Positions 19,420 through 30,602 of a stretch of 64,000 nucleotides of DNA are shown here, piece after piece (the first letter of the stretch is position 1; each line of letters opens with the position of its first letter). The stretch covers positions 1 to 64,000 of the forward strand of contig NZ_AEVS01000001.1 of NCBI RefSeq assembly GCF_000189255.1, written 5' to 3'. The DNA comes from Vibrio brasiliensis LMG 20546 (GTDB taxonomy: Bacteria; Pseudomonadota; Gammaproteobacteria; Enterobacterales; Vibrionaceae). The notes below the pieces were generated by a model, which saw nothing but the letters and a program-made list of their open reading frames with translations, searched no databases and was not told the origin of the DNA. The position numbers and the translations under genes were made by a program.

Positions 19420-20605
19420 CTGTCGTTAACTTTTGTTCTTCTGTCTCTGCACTGATAAGGCGGCATTCGTGGTCGATACGCAATAATATCGACACAGCGA
19501 CGGACATTACAATCAAACTCGAACCACCATAACTTATCAGTGGTAAGGTCAAACCTTTAGTCGGAACCATACCTGCGGCGGCACCAACGTTAACCAAGGT
19601 TTGAAATGCAAACCAAATACCGATACCAAATGCAAGGTAACCACCAAATAACTGGTTGTTCTCGAAGGCTTTGCGGCCGATGTATATCGCTTTTAGTACC
19701 AGACTAAAAATGAGCATCAATACCAGAACCACCCCGACAAAGCCCAACTCTTCTGCGAGCACGGCGAAAACGAAGTCGGTATGAGCTTCTGGAAGGTATT
19801 CGAGTTTTTGAATCGAGTTTCCTAGCCCTTGACCAAACCACTCACCACGGCCAAATGCCATCAGTGACTGAGTTAACTGATAACCACTACCAAATGGGTC
19901 ATCCCAAGGGTCCATAAAAGAGGTCACCCGGCGCATTCGGTAAGGTTCTATATAAATCAGGGTAGCAACCGCAACCAGACCGACCACCATTAAGGCTAAG
20001 AATTGGGTCAGCTTAGCACCAGCGATAAATAGCATCCCAAACAGGGTTACCAGCATCACGATTACAGTGCCTAAATCGGGTTGAAGTAACAGTAGGCTTG
20101 CCAATGTCGCAAAGACGATGATCGGTTTAATAAAACCGCCAAAGAAGCTAGAGCGTACCTCTTCACTTTTACGCACCAAGTACCCTGACATAAAAATGAA
20201 CAACGAGAGTTTCGCCACTTCAGCTGGCTGGAGGTTGAATAACCCTAACGGGATCCATCGTGAAGCGCCATTAACGGATTTACCTGCTACAAGCACCACA
20301 ATCAATAGGAATATGGATAAAAACAGCAACCACATACTGTAATCAAACCAACGTTTTAACGGGACTTGCAAAATGACAGCAGAGGTTGAGAGCGCCAACA
20401 CCAGAAAAATCGCGTGGCGGAACATAAAGTGAAACGGCTGATCCGTTAATCGGGAACTAATAGGAAACGATGCCGAGGTCACCATCACTAAGCCAGTTAG
20501 CATCAAACCGAGAGAGATCCATACTAACTGTCGGTCATACAAAACTTCAGGAGACTCTGTGGTCACCCAACGTTTGATACTGCCAAAAACGTTTCGAATC
20601 TGCAT
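19406..20605 (-). CDS. ftsW: Septal peptidoglycan polymerase FtsW (SEDS)
   Basis: 399 residues with about ten membrane segments. SEDS-family glycosyltransferase that works with FtsI to build septal peptidoglycan. The conserved periplasmic loop segment [22 protein letters not shown] and the following [16 protein letters not shown], with the catalytic-type Asp, are intact, as is [10 protein letters not shown] near the C-terminus. It is preceded by murD with a 15 bp gap. Confidence 0.97.
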   Translation of the reverse strand: MQIRNVFGSIKRWVTTESPEVLYDRQLVWISLGLMLTGLVMVTSASFPISSRLTDQPFHFMFRHAIFLVLALSTSAVILQVPLKRWFDYSMWLLFLSIFLLIVVLVAGKSVNGASRWIPLGLFNLQPAEVAKLSLFIFMSGYLVRKSEEVRSSFFGGFIKPIIVFATLASLLLLQPDLGTVIVMLVTLFGMLFIAGAKLTQFLALMVVGLVAVATLIYIEPYRMRRVTSFMDPWDDPFGSGYQLTQSLMAFGRGEWFGQGLGNSIQKLEYLPEAHTDFVFAVLAEELGFVGVVLVLMLIFSLVLKAIYIGRKAFENNQLFGGYLAFGIGIWFAFQTLVNVGAAAGMVPTKGLTLPLISYGGSSLIVMSVAVSILLRIDHECRLISAETEEQKLTTDETE

Positions 20606-20620
20606 AGTTCCCTGCGTAGT

Positions 20621-21946
20621 TTAAGCGTAAGCCTTTGCTAGCTCGGTGAAAGCATCACCACGAGCCATAAAATTACTGAACTGGTCAAAGCTAGCACAAG
20701 CAGGAGAAAGTAAAACCATGTCTCCAGCAGTCACCTTAGGAGAAAGCCACTGAATGATTTCTTCCATGCTACTGAATCGCTGTGCACTTGGGTGAAGTGA
20801 CATAAACTGATCGCCATCTTCTCCAAAGCAGCATAACTGCAAATCTAACTTGTCTAGCACTGGTGCGAGTTGAGAAAAGTCAGCGCCTTTGCCCATTCCA
20901 CCTACTAGTAAATACAGTGTGCCAGCTAACTCAAGTCCGGCTAGTGCAGCCATAGTGCTGGCTACATTTGTTGCCTTGGAATCATTGACCCATTTAATTC
21001 CACGATTATCAGCAACCACTTGGCACCTATGTGTCAAACCGTTGTAAGATTTAAGTGCATCAAGGCCTTTTTCGATATCAACACCCACTTGTGACAGCAA
21101 TGCTAATACCACTAGAGCATTCGCAACGTTATGGCGTCCCACCAAAGAGAGCTCTGCGGCAGGAATAATTTGCTTGCCATTCATCGCCAGGTATTCGATA
21201 CCATCGCAATCAATGACAGAAAACTGAGTTGAATCGGTCAGACTAAACTCTACCAAATGCTTGTTATTTTGATCTGGGTAAGTTTGCTTGTCTTCAGCAT
21301 TAACGATGCATGACTGAGCATGGTCAAAGATTCGTAGCTTAGCCTGGCGGTAATCTTCCATTCCCTGATAGCGATCCATATGGTCTTCAGTCAGGTTGAG
21401 AAATGCCGCCGCTTTCGGCGCTAACGAAGAGGTGGTTTCCAGTTGAAAACTCGACAATTCCAAGACATAGAGATCGGCATCAAGAGTCAGAAGGTCTAAC
21501 GCCGGAACGCCAATGTTGCCGCCGACACCAACCTTAAGCCCAGTAGCTTTTGCAACCTGACCGGTCCAATCGGTAACAGTACTCTTACCATTTGAGCCAG
21601 TAATCGCGATGACAGGCTTATCAACCTGCCAGGCAAACAGTTCAATATCACCAACAACCGGAATGTTAGCCGCTAGAACCTGTTGAATTTCAGGCGTTGC
21701 CAGCGCAATACCTGGGTTAGCGACGACCAAATCAGCGTCGAGTAACCAACTCAGATTCCAGCTGCCGGAGTGAAGCGCAATCCCCTGCGGAAGTTGTTCG
21801 CTACCCGGTGGATTTTCACGAGTATCAATAACTCGGATGTCGAGTTTCTTGTCTCGTGTAGCTAAGTGCTTAACGACAGAGAGCCCGGTAATACCGAGCC
21901 CTACGACAACTACTTTTTCAATACCTTGCCAACGATCCGTGGTCAT
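20621..21946 (-). CDS. murD: UDP-N-acetylmuramoylalanine--D-glutamate ligase
   Basis: 441 residues. Adds D-Glu to UDP-MurNAc-L-Ala. It has the N-terminal [12 protein letters not shown] motif, the ATP-binding loop [13 protein letters not shown], the LSSFQLE and HMDRY motifs and the late WVNDSKATN motif, all typical of MurD. It lies 13 bp after mraY in the same operon. Length is normal. Confidence 0.98.
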   Translation of the reverse strand: MTTDRWQGIEKVVVVGLGITGLSVVKHLATRDKKLDIRVIDTRENPPGSEQLPQGIALHSGSWNLSWLLDADLVVANPGIALATPEIQQVLAANIPVVGDIELFAWQVDKPVIAITGSNGKSTVTDWTGQVAKATGLKVGVGGNIGVPALDLLTLDADLYVLELSSFQLETTSSLAPKAAAFLNLTEDHMDRYQGMEDYRQAKLRIFDHAQSCIVNAEDKQTYPDQNNKHLVEFSLTDSTQFSVIDCDGIEYLAMNGKQIIPAAELSLVGRHNVANALVVLALLSQVGVDIEKGLDALKSYNGLTHRCQVVADNRGIKWVNDSKATNVASTMAALAGLELAGTLYLLVGGMGKGADFSQLAPVLDKLDLQLCCFGEDGDQFMSLHPSAQRFSSMEEIIQWLSPKVTAGDMVLLSPACASFDQFSNFMARGDAFTELAKAYA

Positions 21947-21959
21947 GGTTTCAACTTCC

Positions 21960-23042
21960 TTAACGAACTTTTAGCGTTGCCAGACCAACAAGAACAAGAA
22001 CGATAGAAATGATCCAAAAACGTACGATCACTCGTGGTTCTGGCCAGCCCTTTAACTCGTAATGATGGTGAATCGGAGCCATACGGAAGATGCGTTGGCC
22101 ACGTAATTTATATGAACCAACCTGTAAGATTACCGATAGTGTCTCCATTACGAACACACCACCCATAATTACCAGTACAAACTCTTGGCGAACTAACACA
22201 GCGATAGTACCCAGTGCACCACCAAGCGCTAGTGAACCAACATCACCCATGAAAACTTGTGCTGGGTAGGTGTTAAACCATAAGAAGCCCAGTCCGGCAC
22301 CGACAATCGCGGTACAAACCACTACCAGCTCAGAGGCTTGAGGAATGTATGGAATGTGGAGGTAGTTAGCGAAGTTAACGTTACCTGTCGCCCATGCAAT
22401 CGCAGCAAAACCAGCAGAAACCAAAACGGTAGGCATGATAGCTAAACCATCAAGGCCATCAGTCAGGTTAACCGCATTACTGGTACCAACAATCACGAAG
22501 TAAGTCAGAACAATGTACATCAAGCCAAGTTGCGGCATGATCTCTTTGAAAAATGGAACAACGAGTTGCGTCGCAGCAGTGTCTTTACCGTGAGCATATA
22601 GAGCGAAAGCAACGACAAGCGCAATCGCAGACTGCCAGAAGTATTTCCAGCGAGCGATCAAGCCATCGGTATTCTTGCGTACCACTTTACGGTAATCATC
22701 AACAAAACCTACTGCACCGTAGCCAAGCAGTACCGCCAGAACGGCCCATACATAAGGATTAGATAGATCAGTCCAGAGCAAAACGGTTGTAACTATGGCT
22801 GTCAGGATCATTATCCCGCCCATAGTTGGTGTACCACGCTTGCTAAAGTGAGATTCAGGACCTTCATTACGAACAACCTGACCAATTTGCAGTAACTGCA
22901 AACGGCGGATCATAATTGGTCCCATCCACAATGAGATACCAAGAGCCGTTAAGACACTAACAATTGCGCGAAACGATAGGTATTCAAACAATCGGAAGAA
23001 TGAAAAATATGGCTGTAGCAGCTCGGCGAGCCAAATAATCAT
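21960..23042 (-). CDS. mraY: Phospho-N-acetylmuramoyl-pentapeptide transferase
   Basis: 360 residues, ten predicted membrane segments. Transfers phospho-MurNAc-pentapeptide to undecaprenyl phosphate, forming lipid I. The active-site motifs are [16 protein letters not shown] with paired Asp, [13 protein letters not shown] and the late HHHYELKGW with the histidine cluster. It overlaps murF by 4 bp (ATGA), a sign of coupled translation. Confidence 0.98.
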   Translation of the reverse strand: MIIWLAELLQPYFSFFRLFEYLSFRAIVSVLTALGISLWMGPIMIRRLQLLQIGQVVRNEGPESHFSKRGTPTMGGIMILTAIVTTVLLWTDLSNPYVWAVLAVLLGYGAVGFVDDYRKVVRKNTDGLIARWKYFWQSAIALVVAFALYAHGKDTAATQLVVPFFKEIMPQLGLMYIVLTYFVIVGTSNAVNLTDGLDGLAIMPTVLVSAGFAAIAWATGNVNFANYLHIPYIPQASELVVVCTAIVGAGLGFLWFNTYPAQVFMGDVGSLALGGALGTIAVLVRQEFVLVIMGGVFVMETLSVILQVGSYKLRGQRIFRMAPIHHHYELKGWPEPRVIVRFWIISIVLVLVGLATLKVR

Positions 23043-24397
23043 GTATACATCTCCTTGACAGCAGTAGCGACTTTACTCATTCCAGCACTGTTTGCGCCTT
23101 TAACTAGCAGCGTCTGTTGCTCCTGGTGCTGTGCTAAATGCTGTTTAATATAATCAATCATGCTTTGGTGGCTACTAAAGTGAATACCACCACACTCATC
23201 GCTGATCGCTTTAGCATCAGCGCCATAAGTAAGCACATGTTCAAATTTGAATGGGGCAGCATGTTCTCCGACTTGACGGTGAAGTGCAAGACTTTCGTCG
23301 CCTAACTCAGCCATATTCCCCAAAATTAACCAACGAATTCCAGTGAAGCTCGCCAATAAATCAGCAGCTGCTTTCATAGCAGGCACACTGGCATTATAAC
23401 TATCGTCAATAAGCTTAATCGTGTCGTTGAGCTCTATCACCTCAACGCGACCTTTTACCTTACTCAACTGAGCTAATCCTGACTGCACCATTTCAAGGTT
23501 TGCGCCCAGTTCTAGCGCTAACGCCGTCGCCGCCAGAGCATTGGCTACATTATGCTGACCGACAATGCCTAACTTGATGGCGACATCCCCGACTGGTGAA
23601 ACCAGAGTAAACTCAGCCTCGCCGCTGCTGTTAAGGCTAATATCTTTAGCGAAAAAGTCTGCATCAGAGTCCATGACCGAGAACCTTTTTACCAGCTTAT
23701 CAGCCAGAACCGAGTGCCAATATTCTCCGCCATTGCTATCGAGATTTATAATCGCCACTGAGCCAGGCTTTAATCCCTGATAGATTTCACCTTTGGCCTG
23801 CTTAACACCATCCAGAGAACCAAAACCTTCCAGATGGGCAGCAGCAACGTTGTTGACTAATGCAACATCTGCCTTGACCAGATTGGTGGTATAAGCAATC
23901 TCTCCAATATGGTTGGCGCCCATCTCAATCACCGCATAGTCATCTTCAGGTGTCGAACGTAAAAGAGTCAGAGGTACACCGATATCGTTGTTAAAGTTAC
24001 CAGCGGTGAACAGAACACGACCTTTCTGTTCCATGATGCTAGCGACCATCTCTTTGACCGTAGTTTTGCCGGCACTACCAGTAATGGCAACGGTTGGTGT
24101 CTGGCAGGATTGATGAACTAATGCACCTAGCTGGCCTAAAGCGAGTTTGGTATCTTTAACCAACAACTGCGGTACGTCACTCTCAACAATACGACTGACC
24201 AATAGCGCACCAGCGCCTGACTCTACCGCTTGAGCAGCAAAGTCGTGAGCATCAAAACGTTCGCCCACCAGCGCAACAAACAGCGCACCAGCGTCAATTG
24301 CTCGTGTATCTGTTGAGACTGATTCAATCGCCCTGTCATTACCAACCAACTCAGCGTCTAAGGCATCAGCAATTTGGCTTAACATCATAGTAATCAT
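23039..24397 (-). CDS. murF: UDP-MurNAc-tripeptide--D-alanyl-D-alanine ligase
   Basis: 452 residues. Adds D-Ala-D-Ala to complete the stem pentapeptide. The P-loop [15 protein letters not shown], the [13 protein letters not shown] motif and the central [10 protein letters not shown] motif identify MurF within the Mur ligase family. It overlaps murE by 4 bp upstream and mraY by 4 bp downstream. Nearby Met codons at positions 1, 4 and 5 leave a few residues of doubt about the exact start. The D-Ala-D-Ala supplier Ddl is not in this cluster. Confidence 0.98.
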   Translation of the reverse strand: MITMMLSQIADALDAELVGNDRAIESVSTDTRAIDAGALFVALVGERFDAHDFAAQAVESGAGALLVSRIVESDVPQLLVKDTKLALGQLGALVHQSCQTPTVAITGSAGKTTVKEMVASIMEQKGRVLFTAGNFNNDIGVPLTLLRSTPEDDYAVIEMGANHIGEIAYTTNLVKADVALVNNVAAAHLEGFGSLDGVKQAKGEIYQGLKPGSVAIINLDSNGGEYWHSVLADKLVKRFSVMDSDADFFAKDISLNSSGEAEFTLVSPVGDVAIKLGIVGQHNVANALAATALALELGANLEMVQSGLAQLSKVKGRVEVIELNDTIKLIDDSYNASVPAMKAAADLLASFTGIRWLILGNMAELGDESLALHRQVGEHAAPFKFEHVLTYGADAKAISDECGGIHFSSHQSMIDYIKQHLAQHQEQQTLLVKGANSAGMSKVATAVKEMYT

Positions 24398-25878
24398 AAC
24401 GATGACTCCAGCAGTTGTTGCGCAGACTCTCTGTCTGAGTAATGAATCGTTTTATCAGCCATGACTTGATAATCTTCATGCCCCTTACCCGCAAGTAAGA
24501 TAATGTCCTGCTCGCCACTATGAGCAAGTGCGTACTTTAAAGCGTCAAATCGATTGTGCTCAACGATAGCCAGTTCTGGCTCGTTCATCCCTTTAAGCAT
24601 GTCCTCAACAATCGCTGCCGGAGACTCACTACGAGGGTTGTCGTCGGTCAGGATCACTTTGTCCGCCAGCTCTTCACCGATAGCAGCCATCATTGGGCGT
24701 TTACCTGTATCGCGGTCACCACCGCAACCAAAAATACCCCATAACTTGCCATGACAGTGAACTCGTAGTGCCTTAAGTGCTTTCTCCAGTGCATCCGGAG
24801 TATGCGCGTAGTCGACAACAACTTTGGCTTTGTCACTGGCGGTAAACAGCTCCATACGACCAAGTACAGGCTTTAACGAGCTCGCAGTATCAAGTAGCTG
24901 CTGCTTATCAACACCGAGAGCCAGAAGCGCTGTCAACGCAAGCAATACGTTGCTGGCATTGAACTCACCGATCAAGGCAATGGTAAATTCACCGCGGCCA
25001 AACAGACCATCAATCACTAACGAAATACCCGCTTCACTGTAACTGACACTTTCAGCCCAGACTGCACGAGGGTGGTCAGTCGGATTAAGTGAAACTGCGA
25101 TAGCAGAATCTAAGCGTTTAACCCAGCTCGCACCCACTTGATCATCAATATTGATCACAGCGGTTTTGCATGTGTGCTGGTCAAACAGAGAAAACTTAGC
25201 TTCGGCATACTCTTCCATGGTGCCATGGTAATCGAGATGGTCACGACTTAAGTTAGAGAAAACACCAACTTCAAAAGGTAAGGTTTTTACGCGCCCCTGA
25301 ACCAGGCCGTGTGATGACACTTCCAGTGCAGTATATTGCGCCCCCTGCTGTTGTAACTGATGCAGGGTTTGCTGAATTTCTATCGCGTTACCAGTGGTGT
25401 TGGCAGCGGGTTGAAGGTCGGCAAGGAAGCCATTACCTGTTGTACCCATCACTGCCGCTTTGTGACCGATAAGGTCAAGCCACTGAGCCATAATTTGGGT
25501 GATCGTGGTTTTGCCGTTAGTGCCTGTGACACCAATAAGTTTATTGTCGCTTAATGGGTAAAGCAGGCTAGCAAGAGCGGAAAGGTGTTGAGCAAGTTGG
25601 TCCAGATAAACGATGCTGACGCCAGATGAACGCTCAACCTTACCGTGAGGATGTAGCTCGCACGCTTCTGCAATAATGGCATTGGCTCCAAGTTCAATCG
25701 CAGAATTGATAAAACGGCGGCCATCGACAGCGTGACCTTTGATGGCAACGAACGTCGTGCCTTGAGTAACTTTGCGGCTATCGAGCTCTAGTCGTTCAAC
25801 AACAACATTGGCACTCTCATCAGTAGAAATATCCAACCACGGGGCCAGCAAGGTGGCTAAGGTTAGTTCCTTGGACAT
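24394..25878 (-). CDS. murE: UDP-MurNAc-tripeptide synthetase, meso-DAP adding
   Basis: 494 residues. Adds the third stem residue. The ATP loop [15 protein letters not shown] is present, and the DDNPRSE motif marks specificity for meso-diaminopimelate rather than lysine, matching the dapB gene in this window. HDYHGT and the carbamylated-Lys region around AEAKFSLF are also visible. It follows ftsI by 11 bp. Confidence 0.98.
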   Translation of the reverse strand: MSKELTLATLLAPWLDISTDESANVVVERLELDSRKVTQGTTFVAIKGHAVDGRRFINSAIELGANAIIAEACELHPHGKVERSSGVSIVYLDQLAQHLSALASLLYPLSDNKLIGVTGTNGKTTITQIMAQWLDLIGHKAAVMGTTGNGFLADLQPAANTTGNAIEIQQTLHQLQQQGAQYTALEVSSHGLVQGRVKTLPFEVGVFSNLSRDHLDYHGTMEEYAEAKFSLFDQHTCKTAVINIDDQVGASWVKRLDSAIAVSLNPTDHPRAVWAESVSYSEAGISLVIDGLFGRGEFTIALIGEFNASNVLLALTALLALGVDKQQLLDTASSLKPVLGRMELFTASDKAKVVVDYAHTPDALEKALKALRVHCHGKLWGIFGCGGDRDTGKRPMMAAIGEELADKVILTDDNPRSESPAAIVEDMLKGMNEPELAIVEHNRFDALKYALAHSGEQDIILLAGKGHEDYQVMADKTIHYSDRESAQQLLESSL

Positions 25879-25889
25879 ATCAAACTCAC

Positions 25890-27614
25890 TTAATCTTGTT
25901 TAAATCTGTTTTCATCAGGCGCTACGTTCAGTATCTGCAGCGTACCTTTTAAAATTTCGGCAAACACAGGGCCAGCTACAGAACCACCGTAGTAGTTATC
26001 ACCCTGTGGCTCGTTGACAACAACAACCAGTGCAACCCTCGGGTCGCAGGCTGGCGCAACACCAGCAGTGTAAGCAAAGTATTCGTCACCGTAACCGCCC
26101 GCAATGGCCTTACGTGAAGTACCCGTTTTAGCCGCAACGCGATAGCCAGGTACTGCGGCTTTAGTTGCCGTACCGCCCGGTTGAGTTACGGTTTCAAGCA
26201 TCGCCAATACCTTACGAGCATTTTCCCGATCAATAACTTGCTTGGCTAAATTCTGCTGGTTGTTCTCAATAATATGAATTGGCTGATACTCACCCAGGTT
26301 ACCTAAGGTGGCGTAGGCGTGAGCCAGTTGAAGAGGTGTGATAGTCAGGCCATAACCAAATGACAGGGTGGCGATTTCAAACTTCGACCAGCGACGACGG
26401 TTAGGAAAAATACCCTGAGTTTCTCCCACTAAGTTAAGACCAGAAACTTCACCAAAACCGACCGAGCTATACATACCCAACAAGGCTTCCAGCGGCATTT
26501 CTAATGCCAGCTTAGCGACACCAATGTTACTCGACTTTTTAAGAATGGTCGTTAAGTCAGCTTTGCCTACTTTGGAGGTATCTCGTACACGACTGCCGCC
26601 GATTTGCATGATACCGTTACCAGTATCAATCACGGTACTGTCGTCAGCGACGCCATTTTCCAGAGCAGCAAGAACAACAAATGGCTTGACCGTAGAGCCG
26701 GGCTCAAACGCATCGGTAATCACTCGGTTACGCATTTTGGCAGACTGAAGATCTGAACGGTTATTCGGGTTGTACGACGGAGCATTGACCATAGCAAGCA
26801 CGGCGCCAGTTTTCACATCGAGAATAACGGCAGAACCTGATGTGGCTCGGTAGTCAGCAACCGCTTGTTTAATTGCGCGGTAAGCAATCGCCTGGATTCG
26901 CTGATCAATTGTCAGCTCCAGAGGTTTACCCTCTTCACGCTCTTCCAGTGAGATGTTTTCCACCACGCGACCATAACGGTCTTTGCGAATAATACGTTTA
27001 CCAGCTTCGCCCGTTAGCCATTTATCATAACTACGTTCTACGCCTTCAAGACCATGACCATCAATACCCGTCACACCAACTAAGTGAGCACTTACCTCAC
27101 CAGCTGGATAGTAACGTCTTGATTCAGCTTTAAGACCCACGCCGGATAGTTTCAACTCACGGATGTAATGCGCCATAGCCGGGCTGACCTGACGCTGCAG
27201 GTAGATAAAGCGACGGTTCTTATTGTTGTTGATCTTATCGATCAAGCCCTGACGCTTCAGGCCCAGTACATCCGCTAACGCATACCAGCGGTTAATATCT
27301 TCTAATCCACCATCTTTAAAGATGGTCACAGGATCAGCCCATACCGCTTCTACCGGGACACTGACAGCTAACGGCTCACCGTTGCGGTCTGAGATAATAC
27401 CGCGGGCAGAGTGAAGGGTTTTGGCGCGAATAGAACGCAAGTCACCTTGTTTGATAAGGTTATCGGGTTCGACGATTTGGATATAGGCAATACGACTCGC
27501 CAATGCAGCGAAGGCACAAAAAACAAAGAATAACACCACATAGAAGCGCCAACGGATTAAGTTGGTTGGCTGCGGCTCGGCTTTAGGCTCAGCGTTGTTT
27601 TCTTTTTTGCTCAT
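25890..27614 (-). CDS. ftsI: Septal transpeptidase FtsI (PBP3)
   Basis: 574 residues. Short cytosolic tail, one membrane segment (about residues 22-42), a pedestal domain, then the class B penicillin-binding transpeptidase. Catalytic motifs are Ser307-Thr-Val-Lys310, Ser361-Ser-Asn363 and Lys496-Thr-Gly498; Ser307 has the same number as in E. coli PBP3. It cross-links septal peptidoglycan with FtsW and is the target of aztreonam and cephalexin. It overlaps ftsL by 4 bp. The E. coli-type C-terminal processing extension is shorter here. Confidence 0.98.
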   Translation of the reverse strand: MSKKENNAEPKAEPQPTNLIRWRFYVVLFFVFCAFAALASRIAYIQIVEPDNLIKQGDLRSIRAKTLHSARGIISDRNGEPLAVSVPVEAVWADPVTIFKDGGLEDINRWYALADVLGLKRQGLIDKINNNKNRRFIYLQRQVSPAMAHYIRELKLSGVGLKAESRRYYPAGEVSAHLVGVTGIDGHGLEGVERSYDKWLTGEAGKRIIRKDRYGRVVENISLEEREEGKPLELTIDQRIQAIAYRAIKQAVADYRATSGSAVILDVKTGAVLAMVNAPSYNPNNRSDLQSAKMRNRVITDAFEPGSTVKPFVVLAALENGVADDSTVIDTGNGIMQIGGSRVRDTSKVGKADLTTILKKSSNIGVAKLALEMPLEALLGMYSSVGFGEVSGLNLVGETQGIFPNRRRWSKFEIATLSFGYGLTITPLQLAHAYATLGNLGEYQPIHIIENNQQNLAKQVIDRENARKVLAMLETVTQPGGTATKAAVPGYRVAAKTGTSRKAIAGGYGDEYFAYTAGVAPACDPRVALVVVVNEPQGDNYYGGSVAGPVFAEILKGTLQILNVAPDENRFKQD

Positions 27615-27928
27615 GGGAGGTTAATAATAACTTCTTTATCGGAATCCGGACGCTTCATTTCCAGCTCATGTTTAGCCACGGCTTGGACTCGGCTATGTTC
27701 TGCTAAAGCGGTCTCTTCGAGTATCAGGTTGCGCCACTCGTTATCAAGCCTTTCACGTTCAACTAAAGCCTGATCTTTTTCTGTAATCGCTTGGCGCGTG
27801 TGGTGTGTAGTAAAAACAACGCCCATCGCACTGGCAAAAATCAGCAATAAGCAGATAAGTGGCACTCGACCAACACTCAGAAGATCGAGTGCAATCAATT
27901 TAGCTAGATTGGGCGTTGACTTACTCAT
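27611..27928 (-). CDS. ftsL: Cell division protein FtsL
   Basis: 105 residues: short N-terminal cytosolic part, one membrane segment (about residues 18-38) and a periplasmic heptad-rich coiled coil that pairs with FtsB under FtsQ and activates FtsWI. Identity rests on the topology and on its place between rsmH and ftsI, since FtsL sequences diverge strongly. It starts 6 bp after rsmH and overlaps ftsI by 4 bp. Confidence 0.93.
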   Translation of the reverse strand: MSKSTPNLAKLIALDLLSVGRVPLICLLLIFASAMGVVFTTHHTRQAITEKDQALVERERLDNEWRNLILEETALAEHSRVQAVAKHELEMKRPDSDKEVIINLP

Positions 27929-27934
27929 TGTTCG

Positions 27935-28885
27935 TTATAGCTTTTCCGCGATACGCAGTACTGAACTACGTGAACGAGCATTGTGCTCAACTTCTTGCTT
28001 CGAAGGCTTAATCGCTTTACCAACTGGTTTTAGATCAGCACTACCTAGCGCTTTGATCTGCTCTTCAGTCATAGGAATGCCATGAGGAACTTCAGGTCCT
28101 TTGCTCTCTTTGCGAATAAAGCGTTTAACCATACGGTCTTCAAGTGAGTGGAAGCTGATCACTGACAGGCGGCCTTGTGGGGCCAGAATACTTGCAGCGC
28201 CTTTAAGAGCGGTATCAATCTCTTCTAGTTCACTATTGATGTAAATACGGAAAGCCTGGAAAGCACGAGTTGCAGGATGCTTTTTCTCTTTAAAGCTCTT
28301 TGGTGCCGCATCAGAAATCAGCTTAGCTAACTGACTGGTGCGCGTCAGAGGCTCGTTCTCTTCGTTCTCACGGTAAGCAACGATCGCTTTAGCAATTCGA
28401 CGCACATGTTTATCTTCACCAAACTCGCGGATAACCCAAGTGATGTCATCCAGATCGGCTTCCATTAACCATTGTGAAACCGGAATGCCTGACGTTGGGT
28501 CCATACGCATATCAAGCGGACCATCTTTCATAAAGCTAAAGCCACGTTCAGCGTCATCAAGTTGTGGTGATGAAACACCAAGATCCAACAGCACACCATC
28601 CACTTTGCCGACTAAGTCATAGTCAGCTGCATACTCAGCCATACCAGAGAAAGGACCATGAATGATGGTGAAACGTGGATCATCAATTTTTTGCGCTTCA
28701 GCGATTGCCTGCGGGTCGCGATCGATACTGTACAGACGACCGTTTTCGTCAAGCTTAGATAGTATCGTACGGCTATGACCGCCACGACCGAATGTACCGT
28801 CGATGTAGATACCATCTGGCTTGATTGCTAAGCCATCGATCGATTCATGAAGGAGTACGGATATGTGTTTAAATGCTTCGGTCAT
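27935..28885 (-). CDS. rsmH: 16S rRNA (cytosine(1402)-N4)-methyltransferase
   Basis: 316 residues from the ATG at 28885, which has GAGA at usual spacing; an upstream in-frame ATG at 28909 has no good site and would add eight unrelated residues. It has the SAM-binding motif [11 protein letters not shown] and [17 protein letters not shown]. It makes the N4 methyl of m4Cm1402 in the ribosomal P site; RsmI, also in this window, adds the 2'-O-methyl of the same nucleotide. It is the first gene of the dcw cluster here, since no mraZ precedes it. Confidence 0.97.
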   Translation of the reverse strand: MTEAFKHISVLLHESIDGLAIKPDGIYIDGTFGRGGHSRTILSKLDENGRLYSIDRDPQAIAEAQKIDDPRFTIIHGPFSGMAEYAADYDLVGKVDGVLLDLGVSSPQLDDAERGFSFMKDGPLDMRMDPTSGIPVSQWLMEADLDDITWVIREFGEDKHVRRIAKAIVAYRENEENEPLTRTSQLAKLISDAAPKSFKEKKHPATRAFQAFRIYINSELEEIDTALKGAASILAPQGRLSVISFHSLEDRMVKRFIRKESKGPEVPHGIPMTEEQIKALGSADLKPVGKAIKPSKQEVEHNARSRSSVLRIAEKL

Positions 28886-29028
28886 AGTTATCTCATGTGG
28901 CTGTCGCATTGACGATTTCAGATTCTCCAGTGTACTTATTTAGAGGCTTATCGCCACTATTGTCACGTGAGAACTCGTGATTTAGCGCCAAGTTTAATGG
29001 TTAGGAAACAATTTTGGTCAATTAAAAG

Positions 29029-29064
29029 CAAAAAACCCATCATAACAACAAAGTTACGATGGGT
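29029..29064 (-). terminator. Terminator of rnpB
   Basis: Minus strand: arms ACCCATCGTAAC and GTTATGATGGGT (one wobble) around TTTGTT, followed by TTTTTTGC. It starts directly after the mature 3' end of RNase P RNA. Confidence 0.93.
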
Positions 29065-29071
29065 CTCGAAT

Positions 29072-29500
<429 letters not shown>

Positions 29501-29508
29501 GAGGGCGG

Positions 29509-29537
29509 ATTGTATAGAGTTCGGAGGGAAGTGTCTA
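29509..29537 (-). promoter_or_regulatory. rnpB promoter
   Basis: Minus strand TAGACA (29532-29537), 17 bp, TACAAT (29509-29514). The stretch between -10 and the RNA start is GC-rich (CCGCCCTC), the discriminator type linked to stringent control of stable RNA genes. The predicted start agrees with the RNA 5' end near 29500. Confidence 0.72.
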
Positions 29538-29600
29538 GCGAGATCACAGATATGATGCAAACGAGGGGTTAAGTGGTCAAGGATTCGACAGAACGCTTCG

Positions 29601-29670
29601 AGAATCGAGAAGTAGAATGCTAGGGCTGAACCAGCTTCTTCTCGATTCTCTACTCTAAATTCTCGATTCT
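29601..29670. repeat. GAATCGAGAA-type intergenic repeat element
   Basis: AGAATCGAGAAG at 29601-29612 has a perfect 12 bp inverted partner CTTCTCGATTCT at 29638-29649, and TTCTCGATTCT recurs at 29660-29670, directly touching the rsmI stop codon. A 25 nt loop separates the inverted arms. No ORF or terminator-like T run goes with it. It looks like a small dispersed intergenic repeat; copy number elsewhere cannot be judged from this window. Confidence 0.7.
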
Positions 29671-30533
29671 TAACTCAGGTTCTCCAATCCCCACTTATAC
29701 AACGCATTCTTCTTCAGGTTGTATATCTCCGCAGCCATTGCCGCCGCTTTCTTCAGCGGTAGCTCTTTAGTCAGGATAGCAAGAGTACGAGTCGCTTCAT
29801 CTGGTAAGGTATCTTCTGCCGTTGTACGGTAGCCGTGAATCAAGAGCGCCATTTCACCACGCTGTTGGTTCTCGTCCGCTTTAACCCATTCGATCAGCTC
29901 GCCTAGCGGCATACCTTGAATAGTTTCGAAAGTCTTGGTCAGCTCACGTGCCAGTACCACCTCACGGTCAGGGCCAAGAATCTCAAGCATATCGGCTAGT
30001 GAATCCAGAATACGGTGTGGCGACTCATAGAAAACACAGGTACGTTCTGCTTTAGCGATTTCCAGAAACTTATCTTTACGCCCCTTACTCTTTGCCGGTA
30101 AGAAACCTTCAAAGCTGAATCGATCAGACGGAAGACCTGATGCACTTAACGCAGTGATCACCGCGCACGCCCCTGGCAGTGGAACAACTTTAACGCCCGC
30201 CTGACGACACTGAGTCACAAGATGGTATCCTGGATCACTTATTAATGGGGTACCTGCATCAGAAACGAGTGCAATTGAGTGCCCTGCTAACAATTTCTCG
30301 ACTAAGACTTGCGCTTTTTGCTGTTCATTATGATCATGGAGAGCATAAGTTTTGGTTTGAATATTGAAGTGAGAAAGCAACTTACCTGTATGACGTGTAT
30401 CTTCTGCCGCAATAAGGTCGACATTAGATAGCACTTCAATCGCTCGCTGAGTAATATCGCCTAAATTGCCAATTGGTGTAGGTACGATATAAAGGGTAGG
30501 AACCTCAGTTAGTAAGGTTTTGTTATCTGTCAT
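29670..30533 (-). CDS. rsmI: 16S rRNA (cytidine(1402)-2'-O)-methyltransferase
   Basis: 287 residues, tetrapyrrole-methylase fold. N-terminal motif [17 protein letters not shown], then [11 protein letters not shown] and [13 protein letters not shown] are the SAM/RNA site motifs of RsmI (YraL). It adds the 2'-O-methyl of m4Cm1402 and so works with RsmH about 1 kb away. It is divergent from lpoA across 69 bp. A repeat element abuts its stop codon. Confidence 0.97.
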   Translation of the reverse strand: MTDNKTLLTEVPTLYIVPTPIGNLGDITQRAIEVLSNVDLIAAEDTRHTGKLLSHFNIQTKTYALHDHNEQQKAQVLVEKLLAGHSIALVSDAGTPLISDPGYHLVTQCRQAGVKVVPLPGACAVITALSASGLPSDRFSFEGFLPAKSKGRKDKFLEIAKAERTCVFYESPHRILDSLADMLEILGPDREVVLARELTKTFETIQGMPLGELIEWVKADENQQRGEMALLIHGYRTTAEDTLPDEATRTLAILTKELPLKKAAAMAAEIYNLKKNALYKWGLENLS

Positions 30534-30602
30534 TTGTTTACCATCACTTCAACGATTAATATAGACACAATTTTATACGGAATTAACAAAGAGCTCATGG
30601 CC

